Source of the DNA: Pseudorhodobacter antarcticus
GTDB lineage: Bacteria; Pseudomonadota; Alphaproteobacteria; Rhodobacterales; Rhodobacteraceae
Reading direction: 5' to 3'
DNA length: 43,722 nucleotides
Assembly (NCBI RefSeq): GCF_900110135.1
Contig: NZ_FOCO01000026.1
Coordinates: 1 to 43,722, forward strand
How positions within the stretch are numbered: position 1 is the stretch's first letter; the number at the start of each line of letters is the position of its first letter. This document shows positions 1 to 8,594 of the stretch, one piece after another. The notes below the pieces were generated by a model. The model was not told the DNA's origin. It saw only the letters and a program-made list of their open reading frames with translations, and did no database searches. A program made the translations under genes and the position numbers.

Positions 1-470
1 AATTATCAGCCAACGTTCAGTTTTAAGGGTGCGTAAACTCAAAAAGCCTTGAGCTGCTCTGAATTCCAGCAGAGTCGAGTAGGCTAAAAATGGCTTTGCT
101 ACAGGTTCCAAAAACGCTCGTATGGGCCGATGACACAAACGTTGGATTCTGACCTGATTGTTCATTACGGACCTTGGCTGCGGTGTAAAACGCTAGCTTT
201 TTGAGGCGCAAGCTCTTGAGTTTTCACTCGCTACCAGCAGTCGTTAAACCGCATCTATCTTGGGACAATCACCTCATCAACGTTTGATTGCGGAAGCGGA
301 CCTTGGTCCGCTGTGCAGCATCGGTCAGATTGGGCTCGAACCTGCCGTTAGCCGCACCGTCCACGAAGGTCCGAATTGGAAGCCGCGGCGCTGTGTGCAG
401 ACACGCCTAAGACCCTTTTTATCGAACGAATCTCGTATTGTTCCGCTTCCTTCCAGACGGTTACTGGACC
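1..470. other. Left-end stretch without a supported gene
   Basis: No convincing coding region is visible here; the short open frames have no family features. It lies directly beyond the last tail gene, where a lambda-like phage would continue with tail-tip, host-specificity and lysis genes, so it probably holds the scar where the prophage was cut. A 10-bp perfect inverted repeat (CTCAAAAAGC at 38-47, GCTTTTTGAG at 196-205) brackets about 150 bp and could be the ends of a small degenerate element, but nothing else supports that. Confidence 0.4.
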
Positions 471-1637
471 TCACCCTGCAACCTCCACAACCGGCAGGGT
501 CACTTCGCTCGCCACCGCCGCATGCCTGATCTCCATCCTGTCAGCGTCAGAGCGGACCAGCGTCAGGAAATGCACTTTTGTGCCTAATGGAACCGGCTCA
601 CCGAGGCTGGAGGAGATCGTCAGGCGGTGGTCGATCCCGTCGGCGACGGCTGAAGTGATCGTCCGGAACCGCAGCGCCCCGGGCATCTCCAGCAAGATCG
701 GCCGTCCCACATAGCCAGCCAGTGCCGCGACAGGCGCCACGCGCATCAGCGTCGATCCCGAGGTCATCGCGGCCCGCAGCTGCAGCTCGCGCCCCCAGGT
801 TGGCAGCCAGAAGCTCGATTGGCGGCCACGCAACGACCAGAGCCAACGGCGCTGCGCCCAGCGCGCGGACGCGCCTTGGGCCTTTAGCGTGATCGCCTCA
901 CCGCGCTCAAACACATCGCGCAAGGGCTCGACCACAACGGGGCCGAAACCATTGTCGACATATTCCACTGCACGGCGGAAGCTGGCGCTGAGCGGGCTGC
1001 GCACAAGGCTGGGGTTGGTCTGGACCGGGCGACCGAGATAGCTCGGCAACACGGGGGCCGTGAGGTCGGAGGCATCCCGCAGCAGGAAGGTCGCTGTGAC
1101 CATGCTATCACTCTGGCGACGCCGCGTGATCTCGATGGCAGCGGCGAGAGCGCCCTGCCGTACAGGGGCGACGGCGATGCGCGCAGCAGCGACAGATGGT
1201 GCGGGCAGCTGCGTGCCCAGCGGTTCTTCCAGAAAGATACGATCCGCCGCCACGCTGGCAATCTCGACCAGAACGGCTTCGCGCCCATCGATGGCAATGG
1301 CTGCAAACTCTGCCGCCCGCAAATCCGACACAGTGGTATCGAACAGGATCTCGGTTGCCCCCTGTGCGAGATCAGCGGTCGGCTGCAGGGCCATATGCCA
1401 AAGCGGCACCCGCCAATCGGCTGCAAACCCCGCGCGGGCCAATTCCGCGGCGCGTGCCATGCCAAGGGCATCACAGCGATGTTGGAGCGTGATGATCTCG
1501 CGCGGCCGAGGCCGCAGCGCGATGCGCTGTTCGCCCGCCTGCGCTGACAAGATATCGGTGCGCCATTCCAGAACTTCGGTAATTTGCGTCGCTGCGGGGA
1601 AGGCCCAGAGCGGTGGTCGGTCATACAGCTCAGGCAT
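471..1637 (-). CDS. Phage tail protein, last gene of the tail module
   Basis: A 388-residue protein directly downstream of the tape-measure gene. In siphophages of this type that place is held by a distal-tail or tail-tip component, so a structural role at the tail end is inferred from position; I recognise no catalytic motif. The sequence looks beta-rich, with many Trp, Val and Leu. The ATG at 1637 is chosen because it overlaps the tape-measure stop by 8 nt (ATGCCTGA) and has a GGGG ribosome-binding tract about 6 nt upstream; a GTG at 1649 is the alternative start. No further tail gene follows: the usual hub, NlpC/P60 peptidase and host-specificity genes are missing, so this is the last surviving gene of a truncated module. 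Confidence 0.7.
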   Translation of the reverse strand: MPELYDRPPLWAFPAATQITEVLEWRTDILSAQAGEQRIALRPRPREIITLQHRCDALGMARAAELARAGFAADWRVPLWHMALQPTADLAQGATEILFDTTVSDLRAAEFAAIAIDGREAVLVEIASVAADRIFLEEPLGTQLPAPSVAAARIAVAPVRQGALAAAIEITRRRQSDSMVTATFLLRDASDLTAPVLPSYLGRPVQTNPSLVRSPLSASFRRAVEYVDNGFGPVVVEPLRDVFERGEAITLKAQGASARWAQRRWLWSLRGRQSSFWLPTWGRELQLRAAMTSGSTLMRVAPVAALAGYVGRPILLEMPGALRFRTITSAVADGIDHRLTISSSLGEPVPLGTKVHFLTLVRSDADRMEIRHAAVASEVTLPVVEVAG

Positions 1638-4107
1638 TGATGGCCCCACGATTGCGGCGGATGACGTTCAGGATGGCGCGTTCCCCTGAGGGCGTGGCGA
1701 GATAATCGCCAACGACGCTGGGGTCGAGCACGTTGATGATGCGCGTGGACATCTGGGCTGCGGGGGCCGCTCCATCGCCATTCATCTCGACGCCAAGCCG
1801 TCCGCCACGCCCGCGCTTCAACGGCATGATGGCCTCTGGCCCGGCCTCGCCCATCAGCCCGATGCCCGACGCAAAGGGAAACACCGTGGGTCGGTTGACG
1901 ACCCCACCACGCGCGAAGGCGGTCATCTCTGAGCCGCCCGCAAACACCCCACCCTTCGCAAATCCAAAGAGGCTCGCAAGAAAGCCACCGCCGCCGCTAC
2001 CACCCCCGCCAGAAAACGCATTGATCAGCGCGTTCTCGATCGGCTTGAAGGCCAGATCGATTAGCCGGGTGGCGAGGTTTTGGGCGATGCGCGAGATTGC
2101 CCCTGCAAATGTCTCCCAGGTGAACTCGCCGGATTTGAGCGCGTCTTTGATTGGGCCAGTGATATCTTGTGCCAGACCTTGCGCGATCTCGCGGGACCGT
2201 TCTTGTGCCGCGCGGACAGCCTCGGACGTGGCCTCCCAGGCGTTCTTCGCGCTGTCGGCAGCGTCACGCAGCGCATTGCCTGCAGCACGGCCTGCACCTC
2301 CGGCACCCGCAGCGGCCTCGCTTGCGCCATCCAGTGCAGTCTTGAGACCCGTCGTCGCGCTCTGCGCCGCCGTGAGGCCGGTTGCCGCCTCAGCCGTTCC
2401 CGCAGCAACCGCCGTGCGCAAGGCCGCCACAGATTGCAGGGGCGCTGTCGCCGCCGTCGCAACCTCGCCCATCATCTCTCTGAGGCGCGCCGCCTCGCTC
2501 CTGGCCGTCTCGGCGGCGGCGGTGAGCCCCAGATCAGGTGGCGCAATCGGATCATTTGAGAACGCGGCCTGAAACGCCGCGCGCGCCTCGGCACCGGCAT
2601 TCGCCGCCGCTCCGGCAAAGGGATTCTCTATCCCGCCGAGTTCGATCGTGCCGATAAGGGGCACACGCTTCTCGATGCCAAGGACATCAAGACCGGCATT
2701 GATCCCCTCCAAAAACCCGTCGATCCGCTGAGCTACGCCGTTCAGCATGGCTTCGACACCACCGATCATTGCGTTGGCAGCGCCATAAGCAAATTCCCCG
2801 ATAGTTGCGGGCAGTGCACCCCAGAGCACTTTGATCGCATCAAAAGCCCCTTGGAATGTGTTCAGCGTGGCATTGCCAAAGCCGACCACGGCTTCAAGCC
2901 CGGTTTGCAAGGCGGCAGCGATGCTCGCGCTGATCTCTGCCCAGCCTGATACAATGGCGAGGCCTAAGGCCACCATGCCAAGACGCATGCGATCCCAGAC
3001 CTCGCGGGCAAGATCCCCCAGAAGGCCGAGAGCGGCCCCCACGCTGCCTGCGCCTTGCACCAGGCGCCCAAACTGAAATACCAACTCGCCCGCGCCAACG
3101 ATCAGCGCGCCGATCCCGGTTCGGATGAGCGCGCCTCGAAGGATCACAAGGGCGGTCGCAAGGCCTCGGACGGATAGGGCGGCAGCCGCCAGCCCTGCGA
3201 CCCAGCGCCCCGCCATGAGACTGGCGAAGGCCGCGGCGTAGGAGGCCAATCGCCCCATATTGGAACTCAACGCCTCAAGGGCAGTCCGGAGCGCGCCGCC
3301 GTCGCCTGCCAGTGCCACGAAGACTTCGGCCAGCCAAGTCACCGCCGGGGCCACGGCCACAGCGATCTGGTTGCGCAGCCCATCGAACACCATCGACAGG
3401 CTGCCCAGCGCAATCTGCGTCTGGCGCAGGGAGGCCAGCGCCTCACCGTCCAGAACAGCGCCGACCGCGCGGGCCTGATCGCCAAAGCGCGTCATCTCGG
3501 CCCCGCCGTCGCGCAGGATGGGCAAAAGGCGGGTGGCATCCGAGGCCATGGCTTCGAGATAGTAGGTCATCTCTTGCTGGCTCAGACCGGCGCGGTCGAG
3601 AGAGGTCACATAGAGCTGCAGGGCTTCTGGCCCCGAAAGTCGGGCGAACTGATCGGCTGTGACGCCTACGCGGGGGGCCACCTGTTCGAAGAAATCCTTC
3701 ATCGGCCCGCCGCCCGTCTGCAAGAAATCCCCAACCCGGTCGTTCACGTCCTTCAGGATATCTGCGAGCTTTTCCTGCTCGACCCCGACCGTGCGCGCGC
3801 CTGCCGCCCAGCGCTGGAAGCTCTCGGGTGTGGCATTGGCCACTTGTGCGAACAGCCGGATTTGATCTGCGCTCTCGGCGGCATTGCGCACAATGATCCC
3901 GAGCCCTGCGGTTGCGGCAGACGCTGCCGCCGCCATCGCGATGCCAGCCCGCCGCGCAAAAACGGCAAGCCGGGTGTTGGCCGCATCCATCTCGCGCGAC
4001 AGACGCCCAAAACCCCGTTTGCCCGCGTCGCCAATGCCCTCCAGCTCTGCACGCACCTGGCGGCCGCCGACTGCTGCGAGGCGGACAGAGACGCGTTTTT
4101 CTGCCAT
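1630..4107 (-). CDS. Phage tail tape measure protein (lambda gpH-like)
   Basis: An 825-residue protein that sets tail length and is ejected with the DNA in siphophages. It is the longest gene of the block, as is usual for tape measures, and is rich in Ala, Gly and Leu with long predicted helices. Hydrophobic stretches lie near residues 55-75 and roughly 290-400. The C-terminal part carries a Gly-rich tract (GGGGSGGGG) and then the motif GLMGEAGPEAIMPL, which I know from the C-terminus of lambda gpH-type proteins. It lies 15 nt downstream of the frameshifted tail-chaperone reading frame, as expected from the lambda order G-T-H. The start at 4107 is preceded by AAAGGA. At 825 residues it would imply a tail of average siphophage length. 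Confidence 0.9.
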   Translation of the reverse strand: MAEKRVSVRLAAVGGRQVRAELEGIGDAGKRGFGRLSREMDAANTRLAVFARRAGIAMAAAASAATAGLGIIVRNAAESADQIRLFAQVANATPESFQRWAAGARTVGVEQEKLADILKDVNDRVGDFLQTGGGPMKDFFEQVAPRVGVTADQFARLSGPEALQLYVTSLDRAGLSQQEMTYYLEAMASDATRLLPILRDGGAEMTRFGDQARAVGAVLDGEALASLRQTQIALGSLSMVFDGLRNQIAVAVAPAVTWLAEVFVALAGDGGALRTALEALSSNMGRLASYAAAFASLMAGRWVAGLAAAALSVRGLATALVILRGALIRTGIGALIVGAGELVFQFGRLVQGAGSVGAALGLLGDLAREVWDRMRLGMVALGLAIVSGWAEISASIAAALQTGLEAVVGFGNATLNTFQGAFDAIKVLWGALPATIGEFAYGAANAMIGGVEAMLNGVAQRIDGFLEGINAGLDVLGIEKRVPLIGTIELGGIENPFAGAAANAGAEARAAFQAAFSNDPIAPPDLGLTAAAETARSEAARLREMMGEVATAATAPLQSVAALRTAVAAGTAEAATGLTAAQSATTGLKTALDGASEAAAGAGGAGRAAGNALRDAADSAKNAWEATSEAVRAAQERSREIAQGLAQDITGPIKDALKSGEFTWETFAGAISRIAQNLATRLIDLAFKPIENALINAFSGGGGSGGGGFLASLFGFAKGGVFAGGSEMTAFARGGVVNRPTVFPFASGIGLMGEAGPEAIMPLKRGRGGRLGVEMNGDGAAPAAQMSTRIINVLDPSVVGDYLATPSGERAILNVIRRNRGAINA

Positions 4108-4121
4108 GGTGGGATGTCCTT

Positions 4122-4795
4122 TTAATCGCCAGATATATCAGCCTGGCTGTTTTGTTTTGTCACGCCGCGCACCATCGCGGCCTCGATCACGGGCAGAAGC
4201 TCAACGACCGCCCGCGGAGAAATGCCCAGCGCGGTTGCCATGGCCAAAGCTGCGGTCATGTCCCAGCCAAGGATGGCACCGGGTATTGCGCGGATTTGGC
4301 CGCCAAGACGTTGTGCCAGGTCCCAGACCTGCCAGCCTTCGTGGGTATGGGGGGCGTTCAGGATTTGCGGGCAGTCTTCGCAATGCCCTTCGCAGGCTGC
4401 ACAGTAGCGCTCGCCCCCACCGAAGACCCAATCGGCAAGGGCGGTGATCCGTTTTTTTCGGCCTCGAGCTCCAGACCCTTGGCGACATAGGCTGTCTGGA
4501 ACTTCTCAAAGATCGGCCAGAGGTCCAAAAGGGCGTCGATGGCCTCAGGGCTTGCGGGGATAGGAACACCGTTCTCGTCCCCCACGCCCTCCCAATCGAC
4601 AATGGCGTGGGTGGCGATGGATTTGGCAAAGACCACCGCGATGCTATCGTCGGGGGTGCCGGGGGCAATATTGCGCACCCGGGGATCGGTGCGGGCGGCG
4701 ACCATGATCGCCGTCGTGAGGGGCTCGACCTTGATGCGCACGCCAAGGGCCAGATCGAGCCACTCGGCTTTACGGGTGAGGTTCAGGCGCAGCAT
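4122..4795 (-). CDS. Tail assembly chaperone fusion (GT) made by -1 frameshift
   Basis: Predicted 224-residue frameshift product. Ribosomes read 115 codons of the G-like frame down to the slippery heptamer A AAA AAC (4457-4451), slip back one base, and continue for 109 codons to the TAA at 4124-4122. The extension has a Cys-rich start (C-A-A-C, then C-E-D-C-P) followed by GWQVWDLAQRLGGQIR and a helical C-terminus, so it looks like real protein. In lambda, G and GT are made the same way and chaperone the tape measure protein during tail assembly. The extension has no start codon of its own in a sensible place, and it ends 15 nt before the tape-measure start. The C-rich part could bind a metal. 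The slip is inferred; the alternate frame and the heptamer in correct phase are directly visible. Confidence 0.8.
4358..4795 (-). CDS. Tail assembly chaperone, short form (gpG-like)
   Basis: A 145-residue protein between tail tube and tape measure, the position of lambda G. The N-terminal part is folded and acidic (KVEPLTTAIMVAARTDPRV, then WEGVGDENG), and the tail after residue 112 is what non-frameshifted ribosomes make. It binds the tape measure protein and recruits tail tube subunits in the lambda model. Its last ~30 codons overlap the -1 frame of the GT extension. It starts 3 nt after the tail tube stop, so the two are probably translated from one transcript. Confidence 0.8.
   Translation of the reverse strand: MLRLNLTRKAEWLDLALGVRIKVEPLTTAIMVAARTDPRVRNIAPGTPDDSIAVVFAKSIATHAIVDWEGVGDENGVPIPASPEAIDALLDLWPIFEKFQTAYVAKGLELEAEKNGSPPLPIGSSVGASATVQPAKGIAKTARKS
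4451..4457 (-). promoter_or_regulatory. -1 ribosomal frameshift slippery site A AAA AAC
   Basis: On the minus strand the G frame reads GAA AAA AAC, so A AAA AAC is in the X XXY YYZ phase needed for simultaneous tandem slippage. AAC/AAA codons are known efficient slippery combinations. After a -1 slip the frame stays open for 109 codons and stops just before the tape measure gene. I did not find an obvious stimulatory hairpin by eye, though the GC-rich downstream sequence could form one. Confidence 0.8.
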
Positions 4796-4798
4796 GGA

Positions 4799-5737
4799 TC
4801 AATACTCCTCAATGTCGTTGATAAGGGTGGCGGTGCACATCCGGCCCAATGTGGTGTCACGGGCCGCTTGCCAATCAAAACTGGCCTGTACGCCCTGCGG
4901 ACCAGAAATCTCAATCCGAGGGCGCGGCAGATAGACGGCATGGGCGGTGAAGGTGAAACTCTCGCCGGAGGGCAGGACGTAAGCAAACTCGAGCGCACAG
5001 GGATCGCCTGCGATGGCCTGGTTGACCAGCACCTGATCGGCGAAGCGCACCTCGATCTTGCCGGTCAGGGCCGCGATGGACGGGTCGGCCCCGTCGATCC
5101 GCCCGTCCGAGCGGATGGTCTCAATCCGGTCGAGGCTGTTGGCGTAAGTGATCTCGGCGGAGACGATATTGCCCAAGCTCGCGCCATTGCGCGTGATGGC
5201 TCCGTTGAAATGCCCGAACCGCTTCAGGGCAAGTTCGGACAGCGCGCCCGCAGCAGACGTGCTGGCGACGGCTTCGCCCTGTGCCACAAGGCTTGCCGTC
5301 GCGGTCAGCAGCCCAGAACGCTGCATTTGCCAGTTGAGCGTGTCGAGCACGCAGCCCGAATACATGGCAAATCGGGGCACCTCGGGCATGCCGGTCTCGA
5401 TCGACAGGCTGGGCAGCGTCCAGCCCCCGGAGCGGAACTCATGGGTCCAAGGGCCGGTGCCGGTGGTCACAGGTTGGCCGAAGGCCGCCTTTAGCCAGAA
5501 TCCAAAGGTCGCGGCGTCGATCGGCAGGACGACATTGCCGTCCGCCGTCACCGCGTCCTTGATTGGCGCCAGCGGATCGCGGCCATAGCCCAGAAGCTCG
5601 CTGTTCAAGAGCGGCTGCTCAGACCCCAGCGTGGTGCTGGCAAAGGGCATCTTGGTGAAACCGCCAGCAGGCGGGGTGCCGTAAACCGTCTCGAACGCAA
5701 GCGCCATCTGCGCCCGCGCGCCTTGCGCACGTGCCAT
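4799..5737 (-). CDS. Phage tail tube protein
   Basis: A 312-residue major tail protein that polymerises into the tail tube. It begins with ARAQGARAQMALAFETVYGT, a start I associate with the alphaproteobacterial phage tail tube family, and contains repeated beta-strand-like segments ending in SFDWQAARD near the C-terminus. It holds the position of lambda V, between the U-like terminator and the G/GT chaperones. The start at 5737 has a strong AGGAG about 6 nt upstream. The length is typical for this family; no enzymatic motif is expected or seen. Confidence 0.85.
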   Translation of the reverse strand: MARAQGARAQMALAFETVYGTPPAGGFTKMPFASTTLGSEQPLLNSELLGYGRDPLAPIKDAVTADGNVVLPIDAATFGFWLKAAFGQPVTTGTGPWTHEFRSGGWTLPSLSIETGMPEVPRFAMYSGCVLDTLNWQMQRSGLLTATASLVAQGEAVASTSAAGALSELALKRFGHFNGAITRNGASLGNIVSAEITYANSLDRIETIRSDGRIDGADPSIAALTGKIEVRFADQVLVNQAIAGDPCALEFAYVLPSGESFTFTAHAVYLPRPRIEISGPQGVQASFDWQAARDTTLGRMCTATLINDIEEY

Positions 5738-5762
5738 GGGGGTCTCCTTTTGTGGTGGGATG

Positions 5763-6185
5763 TCAGGCCAGCGGGTCTGAGGTGGAATAATGCAGGACGA
5801 TGGTGATGATCGCAGCCTTCAGGCTCGCCGCGCCCTCGATGGGCAGATCGACCGGGCGCGGCGCTTCCGCCTCAATCCAATCGCAGAGGCCACCAAGTGT
5901 GTGGTCGGCCGAGATCACAGCGCCAATCTGGCCGCAGAGCGTGGCAAAAGTCGCATCACGGCCCACACCCTGTACAATGATCTCCAGCTCCGCGCGGTGC
6001 TGGAAGTGATATAGGAGCGGTGACAGCGTCACCGACGGATCGCCCGGATCGCCATCACGTAGAATCAGCAGGCCTGCAGCTGGCACGCGTTCAGGCAGGA
6101 CCTCGCCGCGCAGAACCGGGACGAACGGGATCAGCCGCAAGAGATCCGCAAGGGCGGTTAGAATGGTTTCGCGGGTGGTGGGCAT
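5763..6185 (-). CDS. Tail terminator/completion protein (gpU-like)
   Basis: A 140-residue protein in the lambda U position, just before the tail tube gene. It starts with MPTTRETILTALADLLR and contains the pattern RAELEIIVQG followed by an acidic/aromatic segment (CDWIEAEAPRP), which I know from small phage tail terminator proteins of Rhodobacteraceae. The role, capping the tail end that meets the head, is inferred from position and length. Upstream (higher coordinate) the operon is broken by the plus-strand MFS gene, so transcription from the head genes would have to cross about 1.4 kb of antisense DNA to reach it. Confidence 0.65.
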   Translation of the reverse strand: MPTTRETILTALADLLRLIPFVPVLRGEVLPERVPAAGLLILRDGDPGDPSVTLSPLLYHFQHRAELEIIVQGVGRDATFATLCGQIGAVISADHTLGGLCDWIEAEAPRPVDLPIEGAASLKAAIITIVLHYSTSDPLA

Positions 6186-6282
6186 ATGTTAATCCAAGAC
6201 TGATGGTTTCGTCGGCGGCGGCTTCAAAGGGCAAGTGCTTCAACCTGCACCGATAACCTTTTCATGCTTCGGTTTGCTTCAT

Positions 6283-6312
6283 TTGACAGCATAAGAAATG
6301 ACTGGGCACTAA
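6283..6312 (+). promoter_or_regulatory. Candidate promoter of the inserted MFS gene
   Basis: A perfect -35 hexamer TTGACA sits at 6283-6288, 49 nt before the MFS start codon, in locally AT-richer DNA. The best -10 is weak (CACTAA at 6307-6312, 18-bp spacer). An own promoter is expected for a gene facing against the phage late operon. Only the -35 is convincing. Confidence 0.35.
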
Positions 6313-6336
6313 CACGGCCTCGAAAGAACGCACTTT

Positions 6337-7566
6337 ATGATCACTTCTCGCTCGACAACATCAGTTACTATTGTCGCAATACTAAGTTGCGCTGCGCTCC
6401 TGTTTGCCGGCAATGGGCTTTTCCAGACGTTGTTACCTATCCGTGCGACACAGGAAGGCTATTCTAGCGCACTCATCGGTTGGCTTGGCACCGCATATTT
6501 CGGCGGTTTCACAATCGGGTGCTTTCTCGGTCCCAAGATCATCATGAGTGTAGGTCACGCCCGAACGTTTGCTGGTATCACGGCGTTGCTGACGGCGACG
6601 ATCCTCGCGTTTCCATTATTTGTTGATCTTCTATTTTGGGGTGTCCTGCGCGTCTTGAGCGGTGCGTGTTTGGCGATGCTCTATATTGTCGTTGAAAGTT
6701 GGTTAAACGACAGCGCAAGCAACGCAAACCGAGGTCGCACGCTGTCCATCTACATCATTGTGAGCAACATCGTCACCATGGCTGGACAGCTATTGGTCAA
6801 TTCGTTTGATACTTTGGATGCGACCTTGTTCATCCTGGTCGCCATCCTGATCTGCCTGTCTATTGTGCCGATCAGTTTGACACCGACGCCTGCGCCGTCT
6901 CCGGTCCCTTCTGCAAGGCTTGATCTCAAGGCACTTTACAGGTTGTCGCCTGTGGGCGTTGTAGGTTGTTTGCTTGCTGGTATCGTCGAAGGAGCCTTTT
7001 GGTCACTTGGCCCTGTTTTTGCGCAAGGTCGCGGCATGGGGACGGCCGATGTTGCGCTGTTGATGGCAGCGTTTGTATTGGGCGGAACTATATCGCAATG
7101 GCCTTTGGGTTGGGCATCTGATCGGATTGATCGACGGATTGTTATTTCAATGGCAGCATTTGGCACTGTCGTAACAGGTCTCGTGATAGGCTTCGATATT
7201 GTCCCACAAGGTCTGGCAACCTTTTTCGTAGCAGGTTGCCACGGCGCGTTGATGATACCAATTTACGCCCTTTGCATTTCTCACGCAAACGACGTTGTTC
7301 CAAACGAGCGCATGGTGGAGACAAGCGGGGGCTTGCTGTTGTCATTCTCGATTGGCGCAACTGCGGGGCCGATCACGGCATCACTGTTTATGAGCGATAA
7401 TCAGCCGGGTGGTCTCTTTATCTTTATAGGCGCAATTCTGTGCCTATTGGGCATGTTTGTGATCTTTCGGTTCTTGACTGAAAAGCGCGAAAAACCGCTT
7501 AAGAAGGGCCAGTTCACCCAAACGTCAGCGGCGTCGCACGTGGTATTTCCGACTGACGCTGATTAG
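6337..7566 (+). CDS. MFS transporter (YcaD-like), cargo inside tail genes
   Basis: A 409-residue membrane protein with about 12 hydrophobic segments. YcaD-family features as I remember them are visible: LLPIRA near the first helix, the pair YIVVESWLN then NRGRTLSIYII around residues 108-135, GQLLV following, and SQWPLGWASDRIDRR (about 245-260), the MFS loop motif between two helices. Substrate is unknown; I would predict export or uptake of a small molecule in the inner membrane. The gene is on the plus strand between two minus-strand tail genes, has a visibly lower GC content and more TTT/ATT codons than its neighbours, and no phage role: a probable moron or recent insertion. The start ATG has only a weak ribosome-binding site. 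Its stop lies 84 nt before the DUF6441 stop. Confidence 0.85.
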   Translation: MITSRSTTSVTIVAILSCAALLFAGNGLFQTLLPIRATQEGYSSALIGWLGTAYFGGFTIGCFLGPKIIMSVGHARTFAGITALLTATILAFPLFVDLLFWGVLRVLSGACLAMLYIVVESWLNDSASNANRGRTLSIYIIVSNIVTMAGQLLVNSFDTLDATLFILVAILICLSIVPISLTPTPAPSPVPSARLDLKALYRLSPVGVVGCLLAGIVEGAFWSLGPVFAQGRGMGTADVALLMAAFVLGGTISQWPLGWASDRIDRRIVISMAAFGTVVTGLVIGFDIVPQGLATFFVAGCHGALMIPIYALCISHANDVVPNERMVETSGGLLLSFSIGATAGPITASLFMSDNQPGGLFIFIGAILCLLGMFVIFRFLTEKREKPLKKGQFTQTSAASHVVFPTDAD

Positions 7567-7650
7567 TTATAGGGGCGAGTGCAGTAAACCGCTAAAACCA
7601 GCCGCTCGTCTTGCCCCCGCCAAGGTCGGTTTTGCCCCGCATTACAGGCG

Positions 7651-8283
7651 TCAGCCCAGGTGTACCTCCAGCCAGTTCGTCACTATCAGGCCCGGCACAC
7701 CGTCCACCGCCCGATCTGCATCCCGCGCCAAGTCCAGCCGTTTCCGCAACTTGACCTGCGGCACCAGCAGGAAGATCGGCACGGTTGCAACGCCGCGCCC
7801 GGTTTTCGATCTGCTCGCCACAGCCCGGCCTTTGGTATTCAACCGCCCCTCGGCCACCAGCAGACTTGGACCCCGGCGACGGTAGATGAAGCGCAGGCGC
7901 AACCCAGCGCGGCGCTCCCATTCACCAGGGGTAATCCGCCCACCCTTGCTGCTTTTGCCAGCGGCCGCTGTCGGGATCGCAAGCCAAAACCCATTCTTGG
8001 ACCGGATCAGTGGTCCGGTGTTATGCGCGCCAACGATGACCGGCGCATTTGACCAGACCAATGCTGCCGCGCTCAGACTGTCGCCGGATTTGGGAAAGCT
8101 GGCGAGGCGGATAGAATTGGCAAGCCGGGTGCCCAGCCCAGCGCCGGTGATCTGTGTCCGCCAAGCGGATTTCAGGCCCGTTCCGGCCTCGCGCATGGCG
8201 GCAGTCACGGCGCGTTCGCCTGCGGCCACCTCGGCCGCCATCATGGCGACGATGTCAGGATCAATGGCGAGCTTCAGTTTCAT
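7651..8283 (-). CDS. Phage tail protein, DUF6441-like (gpZ position)
   Basis: A 210-residue basic protein that starts with MKLKLAIDPDIVAMMAAEV and contains GLKSAWRTQI followed by GLGTRLANSIR, features I associate with the DUF6441 phage family. It stands where lambda has the minor tail protein Z, between the head-tail joining protein and the tail terminator, so a function in tail completion is inferred. The central part has many Arg/Lys (RFIYRRRGPSLLVAEGRL). Its start overlaps the upstream gene by 4 nt (ATGA). The next phage gene downstream is separated from it by the plus-strand MFS insertion. Confidence 0.7.
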   Translation of the reverse strand: MKLKLAIDPDIVAMMAAEVAAGERAVTAAMREAGTGLKSAWRTQITGAGLGTRLANSIRLASFPKSGDSLSAAALVWSNAPVIVGAHNTGPLIRSKNGFWLAIPTAAAGKSSKGGRITPGEWERRAGLRLRFIYRRRGPSLLVAEGRLNTKGRAVASRSKTGRGVATVPIFLLVPQVKLRKRLDLARDADRAVDGVPGLIVTNWLEVHLG

Positions 8284-8594
8284 GCAGGGCGCAAATCCAA
8301 GGTCCAGACCAGCCGCTCGCGGTCACGGACGGGCTCGCCCTGAATGAGGAAGGCATCGCCATCAATCTCGATCCTGTCGCCGGGGCGCGGGTTCGGCACT
8401 TCGGCCACCTGCAAATCAACGCGGGTCGTTTCCGACCAGAGCCGGGCATCGCCGAACTCGGTGACGTCATCGGCGCGTCGGGCAATGAGGCGCACCAGAA
8501 CCGGTGCGCCTCCGTCGGCGATATAGACGGCATCGCGCCCGATGTTGCCATCGACGAAAAGCGCACCGACAGCAGCAGCAAAGGCCGTCATCAT
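8280..8594 (-). CDS. Head-tail joining protein (gpFII-like)
   Basis: A 104-residue protein directly after the major capsid gene. The beta-rich pattern PRPGDRIEIDGDAFLIQGEP followed by a short C-terminal strand (LVWTLDLRPA) matches the small FII-type head-tail connectors, which sit at the head-tail interface. Overlaps of 4 nt on both sides (with capsid and DUF6441 genes) show a compact translationally coupled run. Assignment rests on length, position and this pattern. Confidence 0.65.
   Translation of the reverse strand: MMTAFAAAVGALFVDGNIGRDAVYIADGGAPVLVRLIARRADDVTEFGDARLWSETTRVDLQVAEVPNPRPGDRIEIDGDAFLIQGEPVRDRERLVWTLDLRPA

Noticed and set aside
4201-4746. A 181-codon minus-strand frame (third frame) over the chaperone genes
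   Set aside because: Its Arg/Pro/Ser-rich translation looks like a shadow; the -1 frame from the slippery site is the plausible extension.
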